From a virus, in the IMG/VR virus record IMGVR_UViG_3300042503_000986, positions 1-33,963 of that record: 33,963 nt of DNA; one strand, written 5' to 3'. A program made the position numbers and the translations under genes. Below are positions 22,783 to 30,805 of this stretch, piece by piece (position 1 is the stretch's first letter; each line of letters starts with the position of its first letter). The notes beneath the pieces are model-generated. The model was not told the origin of the DNA. It searched no databases and saw only the letters and a program-made list of their open reading frames with translations.

Positions 22783-22801
22783 AGGGAGTGTTGAACTCCC
22801 T
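22783..22801 (-). terminator. Rho-independent terminator after the ParB-like gene
   Basis: AGGGAGT pairs with ACTCCCT (7 bp, five-base loop), followed on the minus strand by T6. It ends the ParB-like unit 17 bases after its stop. Confidence 0.85.
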
Positions 22802-22817
22802 ACTTTCTTATTCGGTT

Positions 22818-23801
22818 TTACGACTCAATTGAAAAAATAGAATTCATCAATTTATTTTGAGGTATCCTATTCTTATATTCAAAAGCAACTCGATCCCAAC
22901 CATTACCAACTTTAACAAGTTTTTCATCTTCCATATACTTATCCAACCAATACAAAATATAAGAAACTGTGCGATTCATATTTTCCCATTTAGTATCTTT
23001 ACAAATTGTAGCATCTTTGAAAAACTTCCCATTCATCCATTCAAATACAATATGAGAAACACCATCTCTTTCATCTGACATAAGATTACACTTTTGTGAA
23101 GTAATCAAGTTCCAAGCATGAAGAAGCTTTTGATTGTTCACTCCATAGTGCCTAAGACTCATTAAAGCGGCACAGATAAATGGTTGATTCCAAACCTTTT
23201 TATTTGCCATTAATTCATCAAGTGCTTTAATTTCTTCAATCCAACCACCAACCATTCCTTCTAATTGGTCTGTTTTAACACTGGGTTGATTCCATCGCAA
23301 AGGCCACATAAAATGACATGCTTTACTAAGTCCAGATAAAATTGCTCCTTGAATTAGTTTTTCAGATTTTGGTTGATAGTTATAAAAACCAGTCAAAACA
23401 CCAAATAATTTTTGTTGATTCTTTTCAGTTGCTTCCGTAGAATCAAAAGTGTTATAGCATTCTTTAATTTCGTCTAGAGTTTCATACTCATAAGTAATTG
23501 CAATTAATTTTTGAGGGATATAATCACTCTTACCAGTCTCCCAAGCCATAGCACGAGTATTACCATCCACCCGAAATACCATATCTTTAGGATATATTTT
23601 ACCCTTGATATTTGATTCTTTGCCAAGTTTCGCCAGATGTACAATACACTGTTCTGGACGCAAATATTTTAGATGCTTTGCATTCTTTATCCTTTCTTCA
23701 GTATTACGCTGACATGGAACTTCTGGCAATCTAACATATTCTTCATATGGAAATTCTGTGTCTACAGAAATATTTCCAGTAAAATCTCTCGTTTCAAACA
23801 T
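22818..23801 (-). CDS. ParB/Srx-like nuclease-domain protein
   Basis: 327 aa. FRVDGNTRAMAWETG at ~76-90 carries the DGNTR box seen in ParB-like and related domains (typically DGxHR), which bind nucleotide and cut or remodel DNA. It is preceded by LRPEQCIVHLAKLG, resembling the first ParB strand-helix unit. The C-terminal ~200 residues (IQGAILSGLSKACHFMWPLR onwards) are helical and unassigned. In phages such proteins are annotated as ParB-like nucleases, though the activity is mostly untested. It has its own early promoter and terminator, with a structured 90-base leader. Confidence 0.65.
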   Translation of the reverse strand: MFETRDFTGNISVDTEFPYEEYVRLPEVPCQRNTEERIKNAKHLKYLRPEQCIVHLAKLGKESNIKGKIYPKDMVFRVDGNTRAMAWETGKSDYIPQKLIAITYEYETLDEIKECYNTFDSTEATEKNQQKLFGVLTGFYNYQPKSEKLIQGAILSGLSKACHFMWPLRWNQPSVKTDQLEGMVGGWIEEIKALDELMANKKVWNQPFICAALMSLRHYGVNNQKLLHAWNLITSQKCNLMSDERDGVSHIVFEWMNGKFFKDATICKDTKWENMNRTVSYILYWLDKYMEDEKLVKVGNGWDRVAFEYKNRIPQNKLMNSIFSIES

Positions 23802-23851
23802 TTTCTTTATTCAATAATCTACTCACCATTCATCAACCTATAAAGAAGATG

Positions 23852-23871
23852 CTGTCTTGAAATTAAGACAG
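23852..23871 (-). promoter_or_regulatory. Hairpin in the 5' leader of the ParB-like gene
   Basis: CTGTCTT pairs with AAGACAG (7 bp, six-base loop) between the early promoter (start near 23888) and the ATG at 23801. It has no clean T-run (CATCTTCTTTAT follows), so it looks more like an mRNA structure or weak attenuator than a terminator. Confidence 0.5.
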
Positions 23872-23894
23872 GGGGTTCGTAGGTTTACCCAACT

Positions 23895-23923
23895 AGTATA
23901 CCACAAAAAAAGAGGGGTGTCAA
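23895..23923 (-). promoter_or_regulatory. Early promoter TTGACA-17-TATACT
   Basis: Minus strand: consensus TTGACA (23923-23918), 17-base spacer containing T7, TATACT (23900-23895). The -35 forms the loop of the terminator at 23912-23930. It drives the ParB-like gene. Confidence 0.85.
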
Positions 23924-23930
23924 CCCCCTC
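23912..23930 (-). terminator. Rho-independent terminator after regA
   Basis: GAGGGG pairs with CCCCTC around the loop GTTGACA, followed on the minus strand by T7. It ends the operon 45 ... 44 ... 62-regA. Confidence 0.85.
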
Positions 23931-23938
23931 TCCCCAGA

Positions 23939-24379
23939 TTATTCAGTTTCCTCAACCTTTTTCTTTTTAGCACCAATATTATATTTGGTTTCCAGAATCC
24001 AGTCACCCTTGTCCTTATAAGCAAGAACTTTGATCTGATTCAAAGGAGCAATGTCCTGAATCTTAGTAACATCAACAATCGTAATCAAACTCCAATCGGC
24101 AAGAAGTTGGGCAATACGATTGCGACGTTGAACATCATTTACAGTCAGATTTGCGTGTTTGCCATCGAGAGCAAATAATTCTTTAAAATGAACCAGGTAA
24201 TATCTACCTTGCTTATGCAGAATATGGCAAGACTGATAGATTTTCTTTTCTTTTCTTGAAGCAACTCCGATACGGGTCAAAGTCTCACGAACCTTTAGAA
24301 AATCATCAGGTTCATTGAGAATCACTTCCACCATTTGGTCGGGCGTCCACTTCACTTCAGGTTCTTGAACTACACTCAT
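23939..24379 (-). CDS. regA: RegA translational repressor
   Basis: 146 aa (T4 RegA is 122). RegA binds the start regions of many early mRNAs and blocks ribosomes. Strong match to T4: EPDDFLKVRETLTRIGVAS, KIYQSCHILHKQGRYYLVHF and RNRIAQLLADWSLITIVD. It has an extra ~17-residue N-terminal segment and a Lys-rich tail (GAKKKKVEETE). The order 62-regA matches the inverse of T4 43-regA-62 except that 43 has moved away. It overlaps gene 62 by four bases (ATGA). Confidence 0.95.
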   Translation of the reverse strand: MSVVQEPEVKWTPDQMVEVILNEPDDFLKVRETLTRIGVASRKEKKIYQSCHILHKQGRYYLVHFKELFALDGKHANLTVNDVQRRNRIAQLLADWSLITIVDVTKIQDIAPLNQIKVLAYKDKGDWILETKYNIGAKKKKVEETE

Positions 24380-24762
24380 TTTGTTCCTCCAGTTTCAAAT
24401 TTCGATTTAATAAATGTTAGTTGTTCTTTAGTAAGAATCCTCAAAGCCTGTTTTGCCTTTTCATTACTATATCCATAATAACGTTTGACATAATCAAGAT
24501 CTTTGATTTTATCTTGTCGGAGCCAGGGAGAATATCTCTTCTTTTTCCTCAGACTATTTATATAAAAGTCATATTGCATCTTCTTTGGGAGGAAATGATA
24601 TTGGTTCATTTCATTTGCAAACATCAAACAGTCAATATGCCCAGAAAGACAGCGATTGATGATATAAGGTGTATATTCTTTTTCAGATGTAGGATCTTCA
24701 TCCATAATATTATTTTTTGTTTGGTTGATAGAATTCAACCAATCTTTCAATTCATAAGTCAT
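24376..24762 (-). CDS. 62: Clamp loader small subunit (T4 gp62-like)
   Basis: 128 aa, shorter than T4 gp62 (187) but typical for marine T4-like phages. It works with gp44 to load the gp45 clamp. Recognisable: YELKDWLNSINQTKNNI at the start, YIINRCLSGHIDCLMFANEM and LRKKKRYSPWLRQDK. It overlaps regA downstream and the DruA-like gene upstream by four bases each, so it is tightly coupled. Confidence 0.9.
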   Translation of the reverse strand: MTYELKDWLNSINQTKNNIMDEDPTSEKEYTPYIINRCLSGHIDCLMFANEMNQYHFLPKKMQYDFYINSLRKKKRYSPWLRQDKIKDLDYVKRYYGYSNEKAKQALRILTKEQLTFIKSKFETGGTK

Positions 24763-25817
24763 CGAATAATCTCCAAATCATTACCATGTTTCCACAACTC
24801 AAGTTCTGTCCTTAAACGACCTTCAGACTTAAGTTTTTCATATCTCTTTGATGCCTTTTTCTTCCACCATTCGATGACTTCTTGAGGTTCATATCCAAAT
24901 TTAGAAAGATAATATCTTTTCTTTTCAGTTAAAGTTTTTGCGTGTTCGATGCAGGAATTAAATTCATCTAACTTAGAATGACCTTTCAAAGAATTCCTAA
25001 TAATAGAAATCATCTTAGTCTGAATCTTCAATTTCTTTGAAGACTTATCTGCAGAAATGAGTCTTTCTCCACCATTGGCAGTATTATTAAACCACCAAAA
25101 CATTTCCTTGAAGTAATCATCATGAAATAGAGGGAGAAAATTGCTTTCAGTATCTCCTATGTGTCGAATATAAGGTTTAAGACCATCATACATGGATACT
25201 CCTTTCGTTGTACCGTATAGTGAAGTTGTTTCAAAGTATTGAAGATCAATTCCATATTTACGATCAAATTGTCGCTTGAGTTCATTGGAAGAAGCAAGAA
25301 GAGCAAGAAGTTTTCCACCAAGATAATTGTATCCAAATGGTTGAACAGGGACAATGTTAAATCCCATTACAAACTCACTGTTAATTCTGGAAAGTGAAAT
25401 AACCTCACCAAAATAATCATTTCTTGGTTTTGAATTAATTGTTGGAGATCCAAATCGGACTACTCCAATTATCTTATTGCTAGTATCCTCAGTCACAATC
25501 CACTTCAAAGTTCTACCAGGAATTGCTTCTTCGATAGGATTTGATGCAGTATCATTCAAAATTTCTGAGTAAAGATCTTGATTGTACTTGGATGTTGTTT
25601 TGGGATTGGTATTTACCTCATGAATTGAAAATGACATTTCATTTGGATGAAGATTGAAATTGGAGAAAATCTCATCCTCAGGCCCGAACAATTTTCCAGA
25701 TGCATTATCCATTCTACTACGTTTAACATAACGAAGATAATCATCGATACGATTAAACTTGGAATAGTACTGTACAAATTGATCTGCTGCCCAAATTGCA
25801 TCTTCAATAGATAACAT
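24759..25817 (-). CDS. DUF4338/DruA-like protein inside the clamp-loader operon
   Basis: 352 aa. The central part resembles the DUF4338 (DruA) pattern: IGVVRFGSP at 117-125, NYLGGKLLALLASS at 164-177, YGIDLQYFETTSLYG at 188-202, then YDGLKPYIRHIGDTES. DruA is a core component of the Druantia anti-phage systems; its biochemistry is not settled. Flanking regions are helical and charged. Both ends fit the operon (overlap with 62, eight bases from the next gene). A phage copy could be a decoy, an exclusion factor or an unrelated nucleic-acid function. The family call is from remembered motifs and needs a profile search. Confidence 0.45.
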   Translation of the reverse strand: MLSIEDAIWAADQFVQYYSKFNRIDDYLRYVKRSRMDNASGKLFGPEDEIFSNFNLHPNEMSFSIHEVNTNPKTTSKYNQDLYSEILNDTASNPIEEAIPGRTLKWIVTEDTSNKIIGVVRFGSPTINSKPRNDYFGEVISLSRINSEFVMGFNIVPVQPFGYNYLGGKLLALLASSNELKRQFDRKYGIDLQYFETTSLYGTTKGVSMYDGLKPYIRHIGDTESNFLPLFHDDYFKEMFWWFNNTANGGERLISADKSSKKLKIQTKMISIIRNSLKGHSKLDEFNSCIEHAKTLTEKKRYYLSKFGYEPQEVIEWWKKKASKRYEKLKSEGRLRTELELWKHGNDLEIIR

Positions 25818-25825
25818 ATTTTTAA

Positions 25826-26521
25826 CTATTCAAACTCTTCAACAATAAACTGAGATTCATATTCATCATAACCCTCAGGAGTATCAATAGTAGCATCTAC
25901 TATTGGCATATCTTTATGATACCATCCGCGCCCCCTTTCCCTCTTAAGCATTACAATACCACAATGATTGTATCTTTGAGACAAAGAGCATAGAATCTGA
26001 ATTCTATCATATTTTTTACCATTTTCAACTTTTCCAGACTTTACACATTTCGATAACAAATCATTTTCTTCCTTAGTAACTTCTCTTGTTTGGCAAGATT
26101 TATAAAATAACTTAAAAAAATCGTTAGGGTCTTTAAGATATTTTTCAGGATTATCCAATACCATTCTAACCATAGATTGTGGAACATATATGTGATCTTT
26201 AGTTGTTACAAACTTTGGATCTTTCTTTTTTTTATCAGCAGCAGATTTAGAAATTAATCCAGTATCAATACTGTTTGAATGGACTCCATCATAAAATGAA
26301 TGACTCACTGACCTTGTTGTATTAAAACATTTCCTATTTAATTGCCAATTTGAAAGATTACCTACAATTTGATTATATGCATTTATAGCATAAACAACTA
26401 TTTTAGGATAATCAATAGATTTATCCAATTCAATGGATTGATATTTTTGTTTTGAATACCTAAAAGGAACAGATGTATTGTAAAGATCTTCAAGAGTTGG
26501 TTTAATTTTTTTCATGCTCAT
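25826..26521 (-). CDS. Hypothetical protein (231 aa) in the clamp-loader operon
   Basis: No family recognised. MSMKKIKPTLEDLYNTS, a basic, Tyr/Lys-rich N-terminal half, then FFKLFYKSCQTREVTKEEND and an acidic C-terminus (YDEYESQFIVEEFE). The centre (KKYDRIQILCSLSQRYNHCG) has spaced Cys and His, too few to call a zinc site. It overlaps the 71-aa gene by 20 bases; an ATG at 26515 would shorten the overlap. Lying with clamp-loader genes, it is probably early. Confidence 0.75.
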   Translation of the reverse strand: MSMKKIKPTLEDLYNTSVPFRYSKQKYQSIELDKSIDYPKIVVYAINAYNQIVGNLSNWQLNRKCFNTTRSVSHSFYDGVHSNSIDTGLISKSAADKKKKDPKFVTTKDHIYVPQSMVRMVLDNPEKYLKDPNDFFKLFYKSCQTREVTKEENDLLSKCVKSGKVENGKKYDRIQILCSLSQRYNHCGIVMLKRERGRGWYHKDMPIVDATIDTPEGYDEYESQFIVEEFE

Positions 26522-26717
26522 AATCAGGTTTGTTATATTTCAGGTATTCAAAAAAGGTAAGTTTCATTTCTTTCTGAGTCATTCCACAATGCTTTGCTGC
26601 TTGCGGTAGATTCATTTTAGAGTAAAAGAGTGCCTCATTTGCCTCTTTTACATTCTCAGGAGTTGTTTTCACTGGAACTTCTTTAAGAAGTTTATTATCA
26701 ATTTTATAAGGGTTCAT
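26502..26717 (-). CDS. Small HTH-like protein (71 aa)
   Basis: MNPYKIDNKLLKEVPVKTTP, then a helix pair NLPQAAKHCGMTQKEMKLTF that reads as a helix-turn-helix (Ala and Gly at the expected places), ending in FFEYLKYNKPDYEHEKN. Could bind DNA or contact a protein of the clamp-loader complex. It overlaps gene 44 as ATGA. I recall similar short genes beside gene 44 in cyanomyoviruses. Confidence 0.75.
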   Translation of the reverse strand: MNPYKIDNKLLKEVPVKTTPENVKEANEALFYSKMNLPQAAKHCGMTQKEMKLTFFEYLKYNKPDYEHEKN

Positions 26718-27655
26718 TGAAACTCACACTCCGCCATAATTTCAATCAGTGCTGCTAGGAGATTAATCTCCTGATCAGCCACGAACGCAATTTGGTATTG
26801 ATACTTAGCAATAATAAGAACGGCAGCAGGGATAGACTGGGGAAGTAAAACAGAGTAAAGGGAGTCATAAACCCTGCGAAGAATGATAGAAGAATCGTTG
26901 TCCAAGTTGGCGACCACCCACTTTCGGACTTCTGTGAAATTCTTTTCTTTGAGATATTTAATGAGATCATTTACGGCAACGTCAGAAAAAGATGCAAGAA
27001 TACCAGAGTCAATTTCTCCACCAACAGAGTATCGTTGGCATTCATTGAGAACTCGCCTCCAATCAGGAAAATGTTTATTAATCAGTTCGGCAAGGACTTT
27101 AGGATCATATTGTACACCTTCCGCATCCAGGATGTCCTGTAAACGCTTGAAGAAGGATCCTGCCAACTGGGTTTTTTCTTTTCCTTTGATCCCGAACTCA
27201 ACGACGGCGCATCGGGAGTGGAGGGGTTCAATGATTTTGTTCTTGTAGTTACAGGTGAAGATGAAGCGACAGTTGCCAGCAAACTCCTCAATAAACGCCC
27301 GTAGGAGGAGTTGTACGTCGTTCCCCGTGTTATCTGCTTCGTCAATGATGACGACTTTGTGTTTAGCATCTGACGAAAGTGAGACGGTCGAAGCGAAGTT
27401 CTTCGCATTGTTTCGGACAGTATCGAGGAATCTACCTTCGTCGGATCCATTGATGACATAAACATCTACTCCCAATTCATTACAAAGTGCTTTTGCCACC
27501 GTAGTCTTACCTACACCAGGAGGACCACAAAGAAGCATATTTGGAATTTCGCCTTTATTTAGAAAATCACTAAAGGTCTTTTTAATATTCTCAGGGAGAA
27601 TACAATCCTCAATTGTTTTTGGGCGATATCGTTCCGTCCAAATAAAATTACTCAT
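26714..27655 (-). CDS. 44: Clamp loader large subunit (T4 gp44-like AAA+ ATPase)
   Basis: 313 aa (T4 gp44 is 319). With gp62 it opens and loads the gp45 clamp using ATP. WTERYRPKTIEDC at the start, Walker A GPPGVGKTT at 44-52, Walker B VVIIDEAD at ~101-108, and the SRC box (HSRCAVVEF) that senses ATP. The ATG at 27655 lies two bases after the previous stop; a TTG four codons earlier is unlikely. Confidence 0.96.
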   Translation of the reverse strand: MSNFIWTERYRPKTIEDCILPENIKKTFSDFLNKGEIPNMLLCGPPGVGKTTVAKALCNELGVDVYVINGSDEGRFLDTVRNNAKNFASTVSLSSDAKHKVVIIDEADNTGNDVQLLLRAFIEEFAGNCRFIFTCNYKNKIIEPLHSRCAVVEFGIKGKEKTQLAGSFFKRLQDILDAEGVQYDPKVLAELINKHFPDWRRVLNECQRYSVGGEIDSGILASFSDVAVNDLIKYLKEKNFTEVRKWVVANLDNDSSIILRRVYDSLYSVLLPQSIPAAVLIIAKYQYQIAFVADQEINLLAALIEIMAECEFQ

Positions 27656-27657
27656 AA

Positions 27658-28167
27658 TCAAATCCAATCAGGTTTACGTTCTGGCATACGGAGATAGTTG
27701 TCCGCAACCCAGGGTTTGGAAGCAATATACATTTTGTATGCAGTGAATGTATCAATGCTTTCATCAAGTTTATATTCGTCGGGCATAGCACGAACGAATG
27801 ATGTCACCTCAGTAATCTTTCCTTTGGGGAAAAGATAGTATGCGGCAACAAGAGTATTGTAGCACGAATGTTGCTTACCATATCGCAGAGTATACTCATC
27901 ACAAAGGTTCATCCCGTGCTTAATCAACCAGTATGCATTATGAATAGATTCTGCTGCCCATTGAGTACATGGGTGATTGCGAAAGGCACCCTTCTCGGTT
28001 GCATAGGAGGTTCCGTCTGCTTTGGGAAGAGTACCATAGTTGTGATACCATTTGGATGCAACAATAGAGAGCATCTGGCAGCATTCAAGAGGCATCTTCA
28101 CTATATGTTTGTCAGGAAGACAAATTGCTGACTCAGCAGGAAATTCGTTAGTTACAAAGATGTTCAT
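27658..28167 (-). CDS. Conserved phage protein with DKH and PDW motifs (169 aa)
   Basis: MNIFVTNEFPAESAICLPDK followed by HIVKMPLECCQML, then NHPCTQWAAESIHNAYWLIK, EYTLRYGKQHSCYN, AMPDEYK and a final MPERKPDWI. These boxes belong to a family widespread in tailed phages and large viruses, which I know only as an uncharacterised protein; distant likeness to DNA-glycosylase-type folds has been suggested to me by the helix pattern only. The ATG at 28167 overlaps the upstream stop (TGATG); a TTG at 28176 is less likely. Many conserved polar residues suggest an enzyme. Confidence 0.75.
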   Translation of the reverse strand: MNIFVTNEFPAESAICLPDKHIVKMPLECCQMLSIVASKWYHNYGTLPKADGTSYATEKGAFRNHPCTQWAAESIHNAYWLIKHGMNLCDEYTLRYGKQHSCYNTLVAAYYLFPKGKITEVTSFVRAMPDEYKLDESIDTFTAYKMYIASKPWVADNYLRMPERKPDWI

Positions 28168-28592
28168 CAGAAACAATACTTTTGGAGTACATATTTAACT
28201 TCGTTAGGTTTATCTTCCATCCAAAATGCTTCCCGTTCAATCTGCCTAACTGAAGATCCCGATATTTTTACTGCAGATTCTACATCTTGATTCCTTCGAG
28301 AAGAAAGTTGTATTTTAGAATCAGAAATACCTAAAGGAGCAATAGATTTGTATTTACAATATTGTGCCAAATGAGCAGATTCATGTAATAGGGTTTCGTT
28401 TATGTAATGTTTTACATTATCCCTAGAAACAATTCTATCTGTACAAAAAACCATTGTTTTCTGATTAGGATTAAACCACCCATAAATGTCATACTTTTGA
28501 CAGATAGGTGAGTTTTCAACCACCTTAATCCTGCGAGAAATCATTTGATAAATTTCTGTGGATTCTGGGGAAAGATATAGGAGAAATTCCAT
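28167..28592 (-). CDS. Small HExxH metallopeptidase-like protein (141 aa)
   Basis: LLHESAHLAQYC at ~89-100 is a zinc-binding HExxH helix, and EREAFWMEDKP near 120 offers a glutamate third ligand. The first half (SPICQKYDIYGWFNPNQKTM) is mixed beta. It lies between the clamp gene 45 and the 169-aa gene, overlapping both as TGATG. Different in sequence from the other two HExxH proteins. Protease activity is not proven. Confidence 0.68.
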   Translation of the reverse strand: MEFLLYLSPESTEIYQMISRRIKVVENSPICQKYDIYGWFNPNQKTMVFCTDRIVSRDNVKHYINETLLHESAHLAQYCKYKSIAPLGISDSKIQLSSRRNQDVESAVKISGSSVRQIEREAFWMEDKPNEVKYVLQKYCF

Positions 28593-29257
28593 CAAGCAAA
28601 AGTACTATCGGGTTCCAGAGCAATATAATACTTCAAATTATACTTAGAATTTGTAAACTGTGACAAAAGTTTAGAAGACACAATCACATCATAGGCACCA
28701 GGAATGATCTTGATATTTTCCACTTTGAAGTTGAAAGCAAACTCAGAATCAGTTTCACCGACTACAATGGCATATTCGTTAGAAGTATCATTCTTTTTAT
28801 CGCGCACCACGAGTTTGATTACACCCGCTTCACCAATTGCAGAAAGGTCTGGAAGTTGATAAACTGCAGCTGCCTTAAGAAGTTTCTCCAAAGTAACACT
28901 ATCAAGTTGAAAACAAACATCCTGAGAAGGGAGTTGAATATCCTTATCTGGAGGAGAAATAATCACATTTGGGTCGGCAAAGAAATACTTGACACGACGC
29001 TTACCCTCTTTGATGCTCAGATAAGAATCTTCTTTAAAGTCCAGATCAGGATCATTGTGAAGTCCAAGACCATTCAAAAACTGATTAAGATCATAAATCG
29101 CAAAATCACGGGGGAATTCTTCAGTAATTTCTGCTTCTGCCAGAATATTTTTGGCGACAGAAATGGTACGAAGACGATTGCCCTGCTTCACAAGAATAGA
29201 GTTGTTGATACCAGCAAAATTCTTAAGAAGAGCAAGAGTATTATCAGAAAGTTTCAT
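28592..29257 (-). CDS. 45: Sliding clamp (T4 gp45-like)
   Basis: 221 aa (T4 gp45 is 228). A trimeric ring that tethers the polymerase and, in T4, also activates late transcription by contact with gp33/gp55. The start at 29257 is chosen because MKLSDNTLALLKNFAGINN aligns with the T4 start; a GTG seven codons earlier is unlikely. FAIYDLNQFLNGL, FFADPNVIISPP and VSSKLLSQFTNSKYNLKYYI are typical clamp segments. The many TATAAATA promoters here fit a clamp-dependent late system. Confidence 0.95.
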   Translation of the reverse strand: MKLSDNTLALLKNFAGINNSILVKQGNRLRTISVAKNILAEAEITEEFPRDFAIYDLNQFLNGLGLHNDPDLDFKEDSYLSIKEGKRRVKYFFADPNVIISPPDKDIQLPSQDVCFQLDSVTLEKLLKAAAVYQLPDLSAIGEAGVIKLVVRDKKNDTSNEYAIVVGETDSEFAFNFKVENIKIIPGAYDVIVSSKLLSQFTNSKYNLKYYIALEPDSTFA

Positions 29258-29274
29258 AGTTTTGTTTTGGAGTT

Positions 29275-29574
29275 TCACTTGTTTTCAACAAGGTTGAGAT
29301 GATTAATCAAAAGAATAGTGTAGTGCAAAACTTTGAACAAGTCAGCACGAGGAGTTCCTTTACTATCATAACGATCAGTGTACTTAGTAATGTTGCCAGC
29401 ACAGAAACCTTCACGACGATTATGTTTGATTTTATCCAGTGTCTGTTCTGTTCCACCGGCAGTCCTATCAACATAATGCTGATTATAAGTACCAGCAATA
29501 TATTCTTCAAGTTGTTTCAGGATTTTGTCTTCGTTGTATTTCCAGAAACCATTAGTATTTGTGTTTTCAGTCAT
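29275..29574 (-). CDS. DUF3310-like small protein (99 aa), first gene of the clamp operon
   Basis: MTENTNTNGFWKYNEDKILK, then FCAGNITKYTDRYDSKGTPR and FKVLHYTILLINHLN. The GNxxKY...R...GxxxDLxK..HY pattern matches DUF3310, a family of small phage proteins of unknown role, sometimes beside nucleotide genes. The ATG at 29574 is chosen over a reading from 29616, which would begin inside the upstream hairpin. It is 17 bases before gene 45. Confidence 0.7.
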   Translation of the reverse strand: MTENTNTNGFWKYNEDKILKQLEEYIAGTYNQHYVDRTAGGTEQTLDKIKHNRREGFCAGNITKYTDRYDSKGTPRADLFKVLHYTILLINHLNLVENK

Positions 29575-29604
29575 AGTAATAGTAAAATTTGGATCAATCA
29601 TAAA

Positions 29605-29629
29605 GGGAAGGCACATTTTTTACCTTCCC
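29605..29629 (-). terminator. Hairpin just after the start of the clamp-operon promoter
   Basis: GGGAAGG pairs with CCTTCCC (7 bp, 11-base loop) on the minus strand. Its T-run is poor (CCCTTTATG), so termination would be weak. A transcript that begins at the promoter 29632-29660 starts near 29625, within the left arm, and cannot form it; only read-through from cobS could. Confidence 0.5.
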
Positions 29630-29631
29630 CA

Positions 29632-29660
29632 ATTATATCAGAAAGTAGCGGGTTGGTCAA
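29632..29660 (-). promoter_or_regulatory. Early promoter TTGACC-17-TATAAT inside the end of cobS
   Basis: Minus strand: TTGACC (29660-29655), 17 bases, TATAAT (29637-29632). The -35 and spacer are the last codons of cobS. It should drive the DUF3310-like gene, 45 and the operon down to regA. Confidence 0.75.
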
Positions 29661-30771
29661 GGTTGTAAGTTACATGCTCACCACCTTCAGAAGGCATCTT
29701 GAAATCGGCATCAACCTTATCGTAGAGTTCCAAGAATGCTTGCTTGGTTTCATCATCAAATCGGTTCACGCAAACTTGAATTGCCTTTGCCTTATCGTTA
29801 AAGATGCTATAGGCACGAACAATGTGAACCAAACGACGAGTGCTGATGATTTCCTCAATACCACCATCATAGAAGGTTTTGCGGATGATGTCACCCCAAT
29901 CCACCAGACGCTTGCAGAAGTCACGATCCTCCACCCCAAGGTCCAGAGCGATGCCTTCAAGGATCTTCTGCTCGGTTGCAGGAGCAGGATAGGACTGCTC
30001 AAAGGTCACAGGGAAACGCTCCAGGAACGCCTCGTTGAGCACGTTGGTGCCAATGAAGCGACCATCATCAGAACCCTTGCCCTTGGTGTTTGCGGTGGCG
30101 AATACGTTGAATCCAGCAGCAGGTTTGACGAACTTACCGATTTTCTTGAGGAAGACACCTTTACCTTCAAGCACAGACTGAAGGCACAGAATCTTGTTAG
30201 AAGCAAGGTCAATCTCATCCAGAAGCAGAATCGCACCACGTTCCAGTGCCTCAATCACGGGACCATTGTGCCAGGCAGTTTCACCATTCACAAGACGGAA
30301 ACCACCAATCAGGTCATCCTCATCAGTCTCAATGGTGATGTTGACACGAATCAGTTCACGCTTAAGTTGAGCACACGCTTGCTCAATACTGAACGTTTTA
30401 CCATTACCCGAAAGACCCGTAATGAACGTCGGATAAAAAAGATTGGAAGAAATAATTTTTTTAATATCGTTAAAATTACCAAACTTGACGAAGGTATCAT
30501 CTTTATCAGGAATAAGGTTTTGTTCGGCAGCAGGAAGAACAGCAGGAGCACTGAAAGAACGTTCAATCTCCTCAACACGTTCTTGAGTCACTTCCAGATT
30601 CCAACGACCACGATCAGTTTTAAAAGGTTCCAGACGACGAGTTACGGTTTGATAATTCATATTACGAGAAGCACAATAACCACGAATATCGCCAGCACTC
30701 AGATCAGAACCAAACAGAGATTGGAGATCAGCGATCAGTTGTTCGTCAGTCACAGAAATTTTACGAGGCAT
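29638..30771 (-). CDS. cobS: CobS/MoxR-type AAA+ ATPase
   Basis: 377 aa. Walker A GLSGNGKT at 119-126, Walker B AILLLDEIDLA at ~180-190, then FNVFATANTKGKG (sensor 1) and the FLERFPV arginine region. The first ~70 residues form a separate small domain (LSAGDIRGYCASRNMNYQTV). CobS in bacteria works with CobT and CobN to insert cobalt into the corrin ring; cyanophage cobS is well known, yet no cobN is seen here and the phage reductase does not need B12. The neighbour upstream is a VWA protein, giving the usual MoxR-VWA pairing, so a chaperone or remodelling role is as likely as chelation. Confidence 0.88.
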   Translation of the reverse strand: MPRKISVTDEQLIADLQSLFGSDLSAGDIRGYCASRNMNYQTVTRRLEPFKTDRGRWNLEVTQERVEEIERSFSAPAVLPAAEQNLIPDKDDTFVKFGNFNDIKKIISSNLFYPTFITGLSGNGKTFSIEQACAQLKRELIRVNITIETDEDDLIGGFRLVNGETAWHNGPVIEALERGAILLLDEIDLASNKILCLQSVLEGKGVFLKKIGKFVKPAAGFNVFATANTKGKGSDDGRFIGTNVLNEAFLERFPVTFEQSYPAPATEQKILEGIALDLGVEDRDFCKRLVDWGDIIRKTFYDGGIEEIISTRRLVHIVRAYSIFNDKAKAIQVCVNRFDDETKQAFLELYDKVDADFKMPSEGGEHVTYNLDQPATF

Positions 30772-30805
30772 AATGTAGTTAGGCGGTTTTGTTTTGAACT
30801 CTCAT

